NCBI RefSeq assembly: GCF_000499845.2
Contig: NC_023758.2
Span: 20,660,034 to 20,724,033 of the forward strand
From: Phaseolus vulgaris
Lineage: Eukaryota; Streptophyta; Magnoliopsida; Fabales; Fabaceae
Reading direction: 5' to 3'
Length of the DNA stretch: 64,000 nt
Shown here piece by piece: positions 10,706 through 21,933 of this stretch; position 1 is the stretch's first letter, and each line of letters opens with the position of its first letter. A model generated the notes under the pieces. That model had not been told where the DNA came from and did no database searches. It saw nothing but the letters and a program-made list of their open reading frames with translations. A program made the translations under genes and the position numbers.

Positions 10706-13479
10706 TACTCCCCGAGTTGGAGAGAATTCGACCACGAATTCTGGAGACCTACAGAAAAAGGAGTTAGATCGCTGACATTAAAAGTATGACTACCTAAGAA
10801 TGTATCAGGCATATCTAACTCATAAGCATTGTCATTAATCCTCTTGAGGACTTGGAAAGGTCCATCCCCTCGAGGCATTAGTTTGGACTTCCTTTGAGTA
10901 GGAAAACGATCCTTCCTCAAGTGAAGCCAAACCCAATCGCCCTCATCAAACAACAATGCTTTTCTCCTCTTATTGGCAAGTTCAGCATACTTGCCAACCT
11001 TCTTCTCAATTCTCTTCTTGATGTCTTTATGCAAAGTTTTCACAAAAGAAGCCTTTTCATCCCCATCTTTGCACAAGACATCGTCAAGAAGGGGAATAGG
11101 AAGAAGATCAAGAGGTGTTAGGGGATTAAACCCATAGACCACCTCAAAAGGAGAATGGGAGGTGGTAGAATTTACTACTCGGTTATATGCAAACTCAACA
11201 TGGGGTAGTAAATTCTCCCACACTCTAGGATTCCCCGAAATAAAGCATCTCAATAGTTGTCCCAAAGTTCTATTTACCACCTCGGTTTGACCATCGGTTT
11301 GTGGGTGGCAAGTGGTAGAAAATAAAAGCTTAGTTCCAAGCTTGCCCCACAAGGTCTTCCAAAAGTGACTCAAGAACTTAGGATCTCTATCGGACACTAT
11401 AGACCTAGGAATCCCATGCAAGCGAACCACTTCTTGGAAGAAGAGGTTTGCAATGTGGCATGCATCATCCACTTTGTGGCAAGGAATAAAGTGAGCCATT
11501 TTTGAAAAACGATCCACTACCACAAAAATGGAGTCCTTTCCCTTTGATGTCTTGGGTAAGCCTAAGATGAAATCCATAGATATATCTACCCAAGGCATTG
11601 AAGGGATAGGAAGAGGAGTATAAAGACCATGGGGATGCATTTTAGATTTAGCTTTGCGGCAAGCTATGCATTTATCACACAAACTATGAACATGTTTATG
11701 CATATGAGGCCAAAAGAAATGTTCATGCAACACATCCAAAGTTTTAGCAACCCCAAAATGTCCCATTAAGCCCCCCTCATGAGCTTCTCTAACAAGAGAT
11801 AATCTAATAGAGCATTGGGGAACACAAAGACGTTTTCCTTTAAAAAGAAAGCCATCTTGAATAAAAAAATCTTTGTGTCCTCCCTTAAGACACTCTTGAT
11901 AGAGGAGAGAAAAATCAAGGTCATCATGATAAAGTTCCTTAATGTGATCAAAACCAAGATATTGAGAGGTTAAAAGATTTAGCAAGGTGTATCTTCTAGA
12001 AAGAGCATCCGCCACAATATTTATTTTGCCTTGCTTGTGTTTGATCACATAAGGAAATTGCTCAATGAATTCCACCCACTTAGCATGCCTCTTGTTAAGT
12101 ATGTTTTGGCTTTTCAAATATTTAAGAGATTCATGATCACTATGTATCACAAACTCTTTGGGAAAAAGATAGTGTTGCCAAGTAAACAAAGCCCTAACAA
12201 GTGCATATAATTCCTTATCATAGGTGGAATAGTTGAGATGACTTCCCTTCAATTTCTCACTAAAATAGGCTATGGGGTGGCCCTCTTGAAGGAGAACAGC
12301 CCCAATACCTATGCTTGAAGCATCACACTCAATCTCAAATGTCTTAGTGAAATTAGGAAGGGCCAAGATGGGAGCATTAGTCAATTTTTCTTTCAAAGTA
12401 TCAAAAGCATTTTGTTGTGCTTCTCCCCAATGAAAGACCACATCCTTTTTCACTATGTCATTGAGTGGTGCGGCAATGGTACCAAAGTTTGGGACAAATC
12501 TTCTATAGAAAGAAGCAAGCCCATGAAAACTTCGGACCTCATTCAAAGATTTCGGTGTAGGCCACTTTTGAATGGCCACCACCTTGGTTTTGTCCACATG
12601 GACCCCTTTACAACTCACAACAAACCCTAGGAATTCTATATGATCAAGAGCAAACATACATTTAGCAAGGTTAGCATACAAATGTTCCTTCCTAAGGGTT
12701 TCCAAAACTTGCCTAACATGCAACCTATGGTCATTCAAAGATAAGCTATAAATGAGAATGTCATCAAAGTAAACCACAACAAACTTACCAATGAAAGGTC
12801 TAAGAACATGATGCATGAGGCGCATGAAGGTACTTGGTGCATTAGTTAAACCAAAAGGCATAACTAACCACTCATATAAACCAAAGTTGGTCTTAAAAGC
12901 CGTCTTCCATTCATCACCCGGTTTGATACGGATTTGATTGTAGCCGCTTTTAAGATCAATCTTTGAAAAGATTTTTGAACCATGTAATTCATCCAACAAA
13001 TCATCTAATCTAGGTATGGGATGCCTATACTTAATGGTTATGTTATTTATGGCCCTACAATCCGAACACATTCGCCATGTGCCATCCTTTTTTGGCACTA
13101 AGATGATAGGCATAGCACAAGGACTCATGCTATCTTGCACCCACCCTTTTTCAATCAAAGCCTCAACTTGTTGGCGAATTTCCTTGGTTTCACTTGGATT
13201 GGTCCTATATGCGGGACGATTTGGTAAAGAAGAGCCCGGTATCAAATCAATTTGGTGCTCAATCCCTCTCAAAGGTGGAAGGCCATTTGGAGGATCTTGA
13301 AACACATCTTTGAACTCTTCTACCAAATTTTCCAAGCAATGAGGACTATCAACAAGTGTTTCTATGCTAAGAGTTCTAGGGATGGCTAAAAAAAGAGGAT
13401 GATGAGCCACTATTTCCCTTTCAATGTCACGCCTAGACACAAGGAGTGTAGGCTTAGAACTCTTATCTTTTTTATCTTT
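10516..13479 (-). CDS. pol: pol of element C: reverse transcriptase, RNase H, integrase
   Basis: The pol frame opens at 13479, just after a TAA, and has no early ATG; 974 codons follow a GTG at 13440. Domains in order from 13440: RT ([17 protein letters not shown], then YFDDILIYS near residue 222), RNase H ([10 protein letters not shown] near 370), integrase zinc finger (H...H...CDKCIAC near 555-598), and an integrase core with Asp (VDISMDF, ~619), Asp (SDRDPKF, ~683) and Glu (QTEVVNRT, ~719). A GPF-like region (RGDGPFQVL) and a tail follow. No typical chromodomain is obvious. The last ~63 residues are encoded inside the 3' LTR. All catalytic residues are present. It overlaps the gag frame by 31+ bases in the -1 frame. 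Confidence 0.92.
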   Translation of the reverse strand, partial: KDKKDKSSKPTLLVSRRDIEREIVAHHPLFLAIPRTLSIETLVDSPHCLENLVEEFKDVFQDPPNGLPPLRGIEHQIDLIPGSSLPNRPAYRTNPSETKEIRQQVEALIEKGWVQDSMSPCAMPIILVPKKDGTWRMCSDCRAINNITIKYRHPIPRLDDLLDELHGSKIFSKIDLKSGYNQIRIKPGDEWKTAFKTNFGLYEWLVMPFGLTNAPSTFMRLMHHVLRPFIGKFVVVYFDDILIYSLSLNDHRLHVRQVLETLRKEHLYANLAKCMFALDHIEFLGFVVSCKGVHVDKTKVVAIQKWPTPKSLNEVRSFHGLASFYRRFVPNFGTIAAPLNDIVKKDVVFHWGEAQQNAFDTLKEKLTNAPILALPNFTKTFEIECDASSIGIGAVLLQEGHPIAYFSEKLKGSHLNYSTYDKELYALVRALFTWQHYLFPKEFVIHSDHESLKYLKSQNILNKRHAKWVEFIEQFPYVIKHKQGKINIVADALSRRYTLLNLLTSQYLGFDHIKELYHDDLDFSLLYQECLKGGHKDFFIQDGFLFKGKRLCVPQCSIRLSLVREAHEGGLMGHFGVAKTLDVLHEHFFWPHMHKHVHSLCDKCIACRKAKSKMHPHGLYTPLPIPSMPWVDISMDFILGLPKTSKGKDSIFVVVDRFSKMAHFIPCHKVDDACHIANLFFQEVVRLHGIPRSIVSDRDPKFLSHFWKTLWGKLGTKLLFSTTCHPQTDGQTEVVNRTLGQLLRCFISGNPRVWENLLPHVEFAYNRVVNSTTSHSPFEVVYGFNPLTPLDLLPIPLLDDVLCKDGDEKASFVKTLHKDIKKRIEKKVGKYAELANKRRKALLFDEGDWVWLHLRKDRFPTQRKSKLMPRGDGPFQVLKRINDNAYELDMPDTFLGSHTFNVSDLTPFSVGLQNSWSNSLQLGEYDGDQAQENMEATHQAQEEVEAQMEDAHGGQSPPQRITRSMFKALGARGHLFSLFVVSLVEGA
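10706..10725 (-). other. polypurine tract of element C
   Basis: Minus strand CTCGGGGAGTA abuts the 3' LTR and is also translated as part of pol (QLGEY). Confidence 0.7.
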
Positions 13480-15152
13480 TTATCTTTTTCACTCTCCCTC
13501 TTTTTCTTCATGATAACTTGGTCCTCATGGACTTCTCTTGGAGAGAGAGATTTTAAAGTAACCTTGTGACCATGGAATTCAAAAGATAATTTGTTGGTAA
13601 AGCCATCATGTAAAACTTTTCTATCAAATTGCCAAGGCCTTCCCAAAAGAACATGAGTGGCTTCCATGGGCACAACATCACATAATACCTCATCTTTGTA
13701 TTTTCCAATGGAGAAATGGATGAGGACTTGTTTATTAACAATTATTTCTCCTACTTCACTAAGCCATTGTAATTTGTAGGGCTTTGTATGAGAGATAGTA
13801 GGCAATCCAAGCTTATCTACTACTCTTGTACTAGCCACATTTGCACAACTACCCCCATCCACTATCAAGGAACAAATGTTGTTTTGAATAAGACATCTTG
13901 TATGGAAAATATTTTCCCTTTGACTTTCATCAAAAGGTTGTGAAACTTGTCCAAGAAGTCTTCTCACAACTAACAAGTCCCCTTCAAGTGGACATTCACT
14001 CTCTTCCTCACTAGATGCATGAGAATGCAATGAATGCTTTGAAGAATCCGAATCATGCTCACTAACTACAATGCCCTCATGCATGTACATACTTCGTTTT
14101 GAAGGACAATTTGCAGCAATATGACCATAACCCATACATTTAAAGCATTTAGTGTTAGATGTTCTAGTGGGAGACTTAGGTCTAGATGTTGATGGCTTAG
14201 ATTCCTTGGGTTTGAAAGAAGAATCTTTGGAAGGATGTTTTGAAAAAGAAGTTTTGTTTCTCCAAGACTTGGAGTAGTATCCATTATTGGAAGCATTTTT
14301 AAAAGAGTTTTTCTTAGCAAGTTGGGCTTCCACCTTCATTGCAAGATGAACTAAAGAGCCCAATGATGAATACTCTTGTAACTCAACAATGTCTTGGATA
14401 TCCTTCCTAAGACCACTCACAAACCTAGCAACCATGGCTTCTTCACTTTCTTCTAATTCAATTTTAAGCACAAGCGTCTCAAGCTCCTTATAATATTCAT
14501 CCACATTTAGCGTGCCTTGTTGAAACCGTTGGAGTCTCAACATGAGGTCTTTCCTAAAATGTGGGGGCACAAACCTAGCGCGCATATGATCCTTTAAAGA
14601 GTTCCAAGAGTCCACGGGAGGACCCTTGTGATAGATAATGTCCTTTACAATCCCATGCCACCATTTCATGGCATAATCACTAAACTCTAGGGTGGCTAGC
14701 TTGAGCTTATGCTCATCTTGGATCTCATGGATCTCAAAAATTTGTTCACACTTAGCCTCCCAATCTAAATACACATTTGGATCACTAGAACCATTAAAAC
14801 AAGGTAGTTTGACCGAAGGAAGCTTGGACTTTGCATCATGGTAGAAGCCATTGCCGTAGTGAATTCTTTCCCCTTGGTGATGATGTCTTTGTCCATGGAC
14901 TTGGGGTGGAGGTCTCCTTCTCCTATGCTCATCTTCACGGCCAACATCATTTGAAGAAGCTCTTGAAGATGGTCTATGAGAATGATGTCCATCATGGATA
15001 GAAGGAGATGGTCTAGTTTGTTTGACCTCCATCTTTTGCAATTTCTCTTCCAACCTTCTAATTGTTCTTTGAGCTTCATGTAATTCACCAAGAATTGAAG
15101 CTTTGGAAGGAGAATTCTGCTTGGAGGATGCATCACTTGAAGATCCAGCCAT
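13410..15152 (-). CDS. gag: gag-protease of element C
   Basis: 580 codons from ATG at 15152 ([10 protein letters not shown]). It has an N-terminal coiled coil (about 20-45), an Arg/His-rich linker and a gag core with [19 protein letters not shown] and [18 protein letters not shown] knuckle [14 protein letters not shown] follows near residue 333. Protease follows, with active site VDGGSCANV near 431 and the LLGRPW motif. The frame ends 31 bases into the pol frame after a lysine-rich run. Related gag sequences occur in L (21200-21933) and I (59353-59690). Apart from the frame change to pol I see no lesion. Confidence 0.93.
   Translation of the reverse strand: MAGSSSDASSKQNSPSKASILGELHEAQRTIRRLEEKLQKMEVKQTRPSPSIHDGHHSHRPSSRASSNDVGREDEHRRRRPPPQVHGQRHHHQGERIHYGNGFYHDAKSKLPSVKLPCFNGSSDPNVYLDWEAKCEQIFEIHEIQDEHKLKLATLEFSDYAMKWWHGIVKDIIYHKGPPVDSWNSLKDHMRARFVPPHFRKDLMLRLQRFQQGTLNVDEYYKELETLVLKIELEESEEAMVARFVSGLRKDIQDIVELQEYSSLGSLVHLAMKVEAQLAKKNSFKNASNNGYYSKSWRNKTSFSKHPSKDSSFKPKESKPSTSRPKSPTRTSNTKCFKCMGYGHIAANCPSKRSMYMHEGIVVSEHDSDSSKHSLHSHASSEEESECPLEGDLLVVRRLLGQVSQPFDESQRENIFHTRCLIQNNICSLIVDGGSCANVASTRVVDKLGLPTISHTKPYKLQWLSEVGEIIVNKQVLIHFSIGKYKDEVLCDVVPMEATHVLLGRPWQFDRKVLHDGFTNKLSFEFHGHKVTLKSLSPREVHEDQVIMKKKRESEKDKKIKKIRVLSLHSLCLGVTLKGK
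13467..13473 (-). promoter_or_regulatory. candidate -1 frameshift heptamer between gag and pol of C
   Basis: Minus strand A AAA AAG sits in the gag frame, and the -1 frame is open from 13479. A hairpin can form about 13 bases downstream (arms GCCTA/TAGGC plus CAC/GTG). An upstream GATAAAAAG next to GATAAAAAAG repeats makes a simple one-base A-run deletion an equally good explanation. Confidence 0.35.
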
Positions 15153-16494
15153 TTGTAATTAAAAAACAGCAAACACACAAAACAGCAAACAAGTTAAAAA
15201 TTAGCAAAAACAGTGAGCTTTCCAATTGAAACTGCCGAAGTGAATTTAAGGCTGAAAAGATATCACTCTCAAAGAAATAATGTTCTTGCACCAATCTGAT
15301 CTTGAGGCCTTGGAATCCTCAAATGAAATATGTCAAAGCAAGCACACCAATCTTAAGAGCAAACCACCACAAAACCAAAGAAACAATAAAGACAAACAAG
15401 AAAAGGTATAAGCAAGGAAAGGTAATTGCAAAAGGAAAACTATGTGTAAGACAAACTCAAAGAGTAAGAATGAAAGACAATCAAGAAAATAAAGAACTCA
15501 ATGAGAAAAGTAGGCACACAAAAGAATACCTAAGGAAAAGCACTAGAGTAGATGAAGAAAACAAAAAAAAATTTAGCTACTGGAAATTTTTTTTAAATGC
15601 AAACTGTGTTTGATATTCACTGATTTAACTGGAACGTTGTAGAGCGAACTGGATTATGAAATTTATACCACAGAAACTTCAAGATGTTAACTCAAAAATG
15701 GCACTGGAATCAATTAAAAACAGTAAGCCAATTGAGAGAAATAAATTTTTTAAAATCACTGCCAGATTACCGTATTTTTTTCGGCAGGAATGTACACTTT
15801 TTTATTTTATTTATCATTTTTTGTGTACTTCATATTTTGAATGATTCTTTTTTCTATTCTTTTCTAACACTTTCAATATCTCAAATCCAGAATTTCAGAA
15901 TTTTACAGTACGTAAATCAATTGCAATAAGGAAAAACAGTAAGCACTTTTTTCAGAAACAGAGGAATCCTAATAGGAATAAAAAAACAGAATGATGAACT
16001 ATCAAAGACATAATAGAAAATGATGTATTGGAACTTGTATAGGTCTAGAATACAAGTATGAACTCAATGCTAAAAAGAAAATGCTCAAAGGATCAACATC
16101 AATTCAGAAAATTATATGACACCAAAGCAAGAAACAATCAAAACAATAAAAGTACTACTAGAAGTAATGACATATATGGAATAACATGACTAAGACAAAA
16201 CTTAACAAGATTCAAAAATTAAAAGACACAACACAAATTGTAACAAGTGGAAGGAAGCTTAAGGTAAACTCTAGGAAGGATAATGCCATTCCAAAAGAGC
16301 AACCATACTCATAAGAATTATGAGTGCCATAAACCTTTCCACAAACACTTGGAGCAAAAGAAAAACAGCAAGAATACTCAATTAAAATTCTAAAACAGAA
16401 ACTTAAATTGCAAGAAAAATTAAAGAGCTCTTGAAATAAAGTGCACACAACTCAACAATTAAACAAGAATGAACCTAAGACTCATGATACCACA
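15153..16494 (-). other. 5' leader and primer-binding site of element C
   Basis: A 1342-base untranslated leader. The primer-binding site TGGTATCATGAG (minus, 16481-16492) is two bases inside the 5' LTR and resembles the initiator tRNA-Met complement. The leader is nearly identical to that of K (52060-53403) and collinear with those of I and L. Short open frames are not convincing. Confidence 0.8.
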
Positions 16495-17466
16495 TGATGT
16501 GATTCCAATAGCCACATAGAACAAGATTCTTGACACTTTGAGGAATCACCTTGAGCTGGAAAATAAAGAGGCACTTTCTTAGAAGTTGGATCATGGTTCT
16601 AAGTCAAGAACTCACCAAAACAAGTACCAATTCCCAAACTCATTTGGATGAACCAAATATTGTCAAATTGAATCAACAAAGGAATTATAAAAGAGAAGAC
16701 CGAACAGAATTAAAACACAAACAAATGTACCAAACAGAATTTAGAAAACCAAAACATAGGTGCTGGAAAATTAAGGACAGCCGAACCAAAAAATGCTCAA
16801 GAACACAAGACAACAAGAGTAATTGAAAGAGAAGAAAGGAAGGAGAAGAGAATGCTCATGAAGATGGAGGAATGGTTGGATGATCACGCCACTAGAAGAA
16901 TGGATGCTCCTAGATGAGTGTGGAAGCCGCCACTTGAGGAAACCATGGTCCTTCAAGATAAGACTAGAGAAGAAGCTCAAAACTCTCCAAATGCTCACTC
17001 CAATTTTGAGTATAGTTTCTTTAGATAAAATCAAATCTGAATTTTACAAAGGAAGCACCTCTATTTATAGCCTAAGGTGCTGAAAAATAGGTGGGAAATT
17101 TCAAATAAACTCATTTGAAATTCCCACCAAAAACAAGTCACATGAGAGGTGTGACCTTTTTCTACTATGACACCTCCCAAAAACTACACCTACACCTATC
17201 TACTAATACACCCCCCTAAAGGTCCTATTTAAAACCTAAAAGATGCTATAACAAAAGAGGTTTCTAAGGTTTCCCTCTAAGCACCTTCAACTAAAGACAC
17301 TACAAAAAGAGAAAATAAATGTCCTCTTGCTCCCAAGGCTTTGAACATGCTTCTTGTAATCCTTTGAGGTGGACTTTGACCTCCATGGGCATCCTCCATT
17401 TGTGCCTCCACCTCTTCTTGAGCTTGATGAGTGGCCTCCATGTTCTCTTGGGCTTGATCTCCATCA
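16495..17466 (-). repeat. 5' LTR of element C
   Basis: 972 bp, TGATGTG...CCATCA on the plus strand, with the TATA box at 17061-17070 (minus). Compared with the 3' LTR, one substitution and one extra C in a C run. Confidence 0.95.
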
Positions 17467-17471
17467 TGTTT

Positions 17472-18389
17472 GGACAATCTGCCTTTATATGACCTTGCTC
17501 ACCACAACCAAAACAAGTATAGTTATTGGAATTAAAATCATTTGATTTCTTGTTTCCATACCTATCTTTGTTGTTATCCTTGTTGTGGTTCCTTTTCAAG
17601 AATTTGCTGAACTTTCTTGACAGCAAGCTAAGGTCTTCCTCATCACTATCATCACTAGATTCTTGCTTTCCTTTGTGCTTGGAGGCTTTTAAGGCTATGC
17701 TCCTTACATGCTTGTCTTCGCTTTCTTGAACATTGAGTCGATTCATCTCTAACTCATGTTCCCTAAGCTTTCCAAACAAAGAAGCCATACTCAAGGATGT
17801 TAGATCTTTAGATTCGGAAATAGTTGTTACCTTGGGTTGCCATGCTCTATCAAGACATTTCAAGATCTTGATGTTTAGCTCATCCTTTTTCAAAGGTCTT
17901 GTCAAGGCTCATGAGATGATTGATGATGTACGTGAATCTTTTCTGCACCTCAGCAATTGTTTCACCTTTGAGCATTCTGAACATCTCATACTCTTGGATT
18001 AGAGTATGCTTCCTAGCTCTCTTTACCCCATTTGTACCTTCATGAGTTACTTCCAAGGTGTCCCACATTTCTATTGATGATTTGCATTGAGAGACCCTGA
18101 AAAACTCATCAAAATTTAAAGCAGAGGTTATTATATTTTTGGCAATGCAATCGAATTTGGGCTTCTTGCTTTCTGAATCAGTCCATGGAGACCAAGGATT
18201 TTCAATGAAAGATCCATCTTTTTCAAACTTTGGAACAAAAGGACCATTTTCAATTGCATCCCAAATTCCTTTGTCAAGTGATTCCATAAAGATTTTCATT
18301 CTTACTTTCCAAAATTGGTAGTTTAAACCACAAAACAGAGGTGGTCTGTTAATTGAAGCACCTTCCCCAAAAGGTAGTCTATCAGCCAT
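17472..18389 (-). pseudogene. gag N-terminal part of Copia B
   Basis: ATG at 18389 (MADRLPFGEGASINRPP). It has the Copia gag signature with LNYQFWKVRMK, EMWDTLEVTHEG and YEMFRMLKGE, then a frame change near 17885-17900 (FEKG to ELNIKILKCL), then a CCHC knuckle CFGCGEQGHIKADC at about 17475-17515. It is broken by insertion of element C in the sequence duplicated as TGTTT. The remainder is at 8921-9729. Confidence 0.9.
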
Positions 18390-18451
18390 TTTAAAAACAG
18401 TTTTAGGATCACACTTGAATAAATTTTAAGAACCAAGCTCTTGATGCCAAT

Positions 18452-19610
18452 TGTTAGAACGAATGGCTTTAAACTAGAGGGCGGGGGGGGGGGGGGGTGA
18501 ATTGTTTAAAGAGGGTTTTCGAAAACTCTTAAGCCAAGAATGAAATTATCTCAAGAAACAATTGATAAGGAATCCAGTTTGCCAAAACAATAAGGAAAAA
18601 CAACAGCACCAGAAAAACAATCGATTGTTTCGCAAAAACAATCGGTTGTTTATACCAGTAAACAAATATCAAAACTGAATTTAAAGAGATTAAGGATAGA
18701 GAGACTACACACAGATGTTTATACTGGTTCACTCTAAACCCAGAGCTACATCCAGTCTTCTCAGAAACCACTGAGGAATTCAACTAAGCAATCAAACCTA
18801 GATCACTTACAACACAACCAAGAAAGTGACCTTGATCCCCTCAAGACACACACTTCTCTTGGTCAACACACCAACACTAAGAATGCTGATCTTGATCCCC
18901 TCAAGAACACACATCACTTCTCAGCAAACACACAAACAAACTTGTTCAACAAAATTCAAGGATTACACTTGTTACAGAAGAAAAATATGAAATCAATACA
19001 AGCAGAAATCCTATCTCACACTCTTTGATCAATCTCAATTTCTAAGCAATCTCAATTCTTTGAAAATCAGAAACTTGTTGTTCTCAAAAGATTGTTGTTC
19101 TTAAATCTCAAATCTGTTTATCTGAATTTATTCAATGATGTTTGTTATCAAATCTTAACAAACTTATTCATTGCATTTAAAGATATGTCAAAGCATTAAA
19201 GACTGGAGCCAAACTGTTAAAACATTTAATGCTCAGTCAAAGCTAAAACAGTTTTTCTGTTATGGTACCAAAACAAACAATCGGTTGTTTCCTCGAATCA
19301 ATTGGTTTTTTTGGTTTTAACAATTCAACCATTTGAAAAACAGTTTTCAATATGTTCTAAAAACATCTAAGTATAAAACAATCGGTTGTTTCGACAAAAC
19401 AATCGGTTGTTTTTCACTTAGTTTGAAAAACACTTTTCTTTTAAAAGATTGAGAATGCTTATGCTTTGGATTCAATCTAGAGTGGATTACAAAACTCAAA
19501 CTACCCCATATCCTAACTAAGACAGCTCAGCAACAACAAGCACAACCAAGCCTTCAACATCCTTCAAAGGGTTTGGATTCTTCAAAGCTTGAACACCACT
19601 TGGTTCAACA
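18452..19610 (-). repeat. 5' LTR of Copia B
   Basis: 1159 bp, followed on the right by GGGTG. It contains a G15 run at 18483-18497 near its U5 end and the same paired CAATCGGTTGTTT motifs as the left LTR (one copy reads CAATCGATTGTTT). Confidence 0.93.
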
Positions 19611-19615
19611 GGGTG

Positions 19616-19687
19616 GTATTGGGGCATAAGGTTCAAGAGAGTAGGTGCAGTGAGGGGATCTAGGTCTTGTATGGCTAAGTTGGGCGG
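19616..19687. other. unassigned flank between Copia B and LTR D
   Basis: 72 bases that continued from 5781 before B inserted. No feature recognised. Confidence 0.4.
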
Positions 19688-20535
19688 TGATACAACCCTG
19701 ATAGTCAAGTAGATGACCATGGATACAAGAGACACTTCACACTTGGATCAGTCATCGCAGCATACAAGAGAAGACCCCACCAAATATCGGAAGGACCTTA
19801 ACAAAAGAAGAACTAGGCATATACATGAGAATCAAATGTTCTTTCTTCTGGTCTTCTTATAAGACAAATGCCTGGAAATAAATTGCGCTCACTTTGGGGG
19901 TCCAAATAGAAGAATAAGCTAGAGTAGGATGTGCTTAGTAATTTGAGTAGGGTGTGCTTAGTAATTTAAGTAGGGTTTGCTTAGTAATTTGAGTAAGGTG
20001 TGCTTAGTAATTTGAGCTTAAGCTAAGCCCACCTTTCATGACATGTGCACCTAGGTTTAGGGTTTCTTTGACTTCCCTTCTAGAAGGTTTCTCACAAATG
20101 ACACCCTTACCCCTCTATCTTGCTTTCCAAGCCACTCTCTGCTATATAAAGGGTGTCTTGCCTCATGTATTTACACATTGAATTTTGAATAGAAAAGGAA
20201 CTTTGCAAGAGTGTTTTGTGAGTCTGGGTATTCTAGAATTTTAGGTCTTATCTTGGGTGTTTGTGCACTTCAAGTGGCGGCTCTTTACCACTTATCTTGG
20301 AGTCCCCTCCCCCTCAAAGTGGCATGATTCATATTCCCATAAGCATCTCTTAATCTCTTCATCTTTTTTTTTTCTTTCCATTCCTCTTATATTATTGTGT
20401 TATTCTTTTCCTTTTTGGTTTTTCCTTCTGGTTGCTTTCCATTATATGCTTTAATTCTGCACCTCTTCGTCATTATCACCATATAATTGTGTTTTCTCTT
20501 TGCTCTCTAGAAGTGAACCTTCACACTTACTAGAC
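19688..20535 (+). repeat. CRM-like LTR, family D, 3'-truncated
   Basis: Begins TGATACAACC, as in the solo LTRs ending near 37828 and 61294 (read on the minus strand). TATA box TATATAAA at 20143-20150, then CAAGTGGCGGC and AAAGTGGCATGATTC blocks. The last ~140 bp found in the other family D copies are missing, so the right boundary is approximate. Confidence 0.75.
19924..20015 (+). repeat. 23-bp tandem repeat, four copies, in LTR D
   Basis: Units start GTAGGGTGTGCTTAG at 19924, 19947, 19970 and 19993, each 23 bp with one or two changes. They lie upstream of the TATA box. Other family D LTRs here do not show this array. Confidence 0.9.
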
Positions 20536-20573
20536 GAAAGATTTATAACTCCCATTATCAAAGAAAGGAAGGG

Positions 20574-21199
20574 GTGTGTTTTGAGCCTAGAATTTTATAT
20601 TATTCTAGAGAGCCTGAAGTATACATTCCCTACTTTGATGGAAACAAAAATGTTGAAGATTATTTAGATGGGAGACAAAGCTTGATCAAACTTTTAAGAA
20701 ATTCAAAGTGGCTAAATATACTGGATTTTTCTTGCCTACCCTATGTTTTCAAGAATATGGTAGGTCTTGGTGGCAACAAAGGCAACTTGATAGAATTGGT
20801 ATATTGAAGTGATTTAAAGGCGTGTATGAGAAGAAAATTTGTTCTGCCTTTATGTGATAGAAAAACAAAGCTTAGAGAAGAAATGAAAGAGCTTTTTAGA
20901 ATAGGAAGAAAATTTGTAGACGGAGAAAAAGAATACGTTAGAAAAGAAAAAGAGTTTAAAGAAAATTACAAGCTCTTGTCAGAAAGAAAGAAAAGAAAGA
21001 AAAAATAGAAAGAGAGAAGAACGAAAGGAAAGGAAAGATAGAGAAGAGAAAGGAAAGAGAGAAAAAGTGATTATAGAAAAGGAAAGAATAGAAAAGTCTT
21101 TGTTTGGAGCTGAAACAGATATTGATAACATTTTTCCTTCTATAAACAAACCTTGTGAGGAGGTTCTTAAAGAAATAGAGGATGTTGTCATTGAACACC
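20574..21199 (+). pseudogene. CRM-like gag/linker fragment, element M
   Basis: Plus-strand remnant: VYIPYFDGNKNVEDYLD resembles the chromovirus gag entry, and CMRRKFVLP resembles the conserved RRKFVPP. A highly charged Lys/Glu/Arg linker (20826-21100) follows with several stops. Fusion to minus-strand gag of L near 21200 is abrupt. Probably the same element as the pol tail at 23824. Confidence 0.55.
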
Positions 21200-21933
21200 A
21201 CAAACCTAGCAATCATAGCTTCCTCACTTTCCTCTAATTCAATTTTAAGCACAAGCGTTTCTAGCTCCTTATAATATTCATCCACATTTAGCGTGCCTTG
21301 TTGAAACCGTTGGAGTCTCAACATGAGGTCTTTCCTAAAATGTGGGGGCACAAACCTAGCGCGCAATGGATCCTTTAAAGAGTTCCAAGAGTCCACGGGA
21401 GGACCCTTGTGATAGATAATGTCCTTTACAACACCATGCCACCATTTCATGGCATAATCACTAAACTCTAAGGTGGCTAGCTTAAGCTTATGCTCATCTT
21501 GGATCTCATGGATCTCAAATATTTGTTCACACTTAGCCTCCCAATCTAAATATACATTAGGATCACTAGAGCCATTAAAACAAGGAAGCTTGACCGAAGG
21601 TAGCCTAGCCTTTGCATCTTGGTAGAAGCCATTTCCATGGTGATGTCTCTCCTCTTGGTTGTGATGTCTATGTCCATGGAATTGGGCTGGAGTTCTCCTT
21701 CTCCTATGCTCTTCTTCACGGCCAAAATCATTTGAAGAAGCTCTTGTTGAAGGTCTATGTGAATGATGCCCATCATGGATAGAAGGAGATGGCCTAGCTT
21801 GTTGGACCTCCATCTTTTGCAATTTCTCTTCCAAACGACTAATGGTGCGTTGAGCTTCATGCAATTCACCAAGGACCGAAGCTTTGGAAGGAGAATGCTG
21901 CTTGTAGGATGCATCACTTGAAAATCCAGCCAT
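21200..21933 (-). pseudogene. gag: gag N-terminal fragment of element L
   Basis: ATG at 21933 (MAGFSSDASYKQHS). It is open and collinear with element C gag through [20 protein letters not shown] and [12 protein letters not shown] to MIARFV. It then runs into unrelated sequence at about 21200. The nucleocapsid and protease are absent. Confidence 0.88.

Larger units (their letters stand above)
9735..17466 (-). mobile_element. CRM-like chromovirus element C, full length and very young
   Basis: 7732 bp with LTRs at 9735-10705 and 16495-17466 and perfect duplication TGTTT (9730-9734 and 17467-17471), inserted in the gag of Copia B. Right to left: 5' LTR, primer-binding site, 1.34 kb leader, gag-protease (15152-13410), RT-RNase H-integrase (13479-10516), polypurine tract, 3' LTR. 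The LTRs differ by one substitution (AAAACC versus GGAAACC context near 10180/16939) and one C indel (near 10451/17214) by eye, which implies a recent insertion. CRM assignment rests on RT and post-integrase sequence, an initiator tRNA-Met-like primer site and pol reading into the LTR; it is inferred, not searched. Confidence 0.95.
5782..19610 (-). mobile_element. Copia element B, pol-less SIRE/Maximus-like, interrupted by CRM-like element C
   Basis: LTRs at 5782-6907 and 18452-19610 are flanked by the perfect duplication GGGTG (5777-5781 and 19611-19615). Reading right to left: 5' LTR, primer-binding site (ATTGGCATCAAGAGC, just left of 18452), gag, a non-coding spacer, ORF2, polypurine tract (AAATAGGGGGAGA, 6908-6921), 3' LTR. 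No protease, integrase, RT or RNase H is present between gag and ORF2. Removing C (9735-17466) leaves about 6.1 kb. Element F has the same gag + ORF2 layout, so this looks like a non-autonomous lineage rather than a one-off deletion. The LTRs differ at several substitutions and indels. Confidence 0.93.

Noticed and set aside
15302..15929. Small ORFs in the leader of element C
   Set aside because: The frames are not preserved in the collinear leaders of I, K and L, and codon use looks random.
19517..19735. 72-residue minus-strand ORF
   Set aside because: It spans the Copia B LTR end, the target duplication and the neighbouring LTR, so it arose by chance at a junction.
20826..21100. Charged Lys/Glu-rich ORF as a novel gene
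   Set aside because: It fits the lysine-rich linker between gag and pol of a decayed CRM-like element and has stops.
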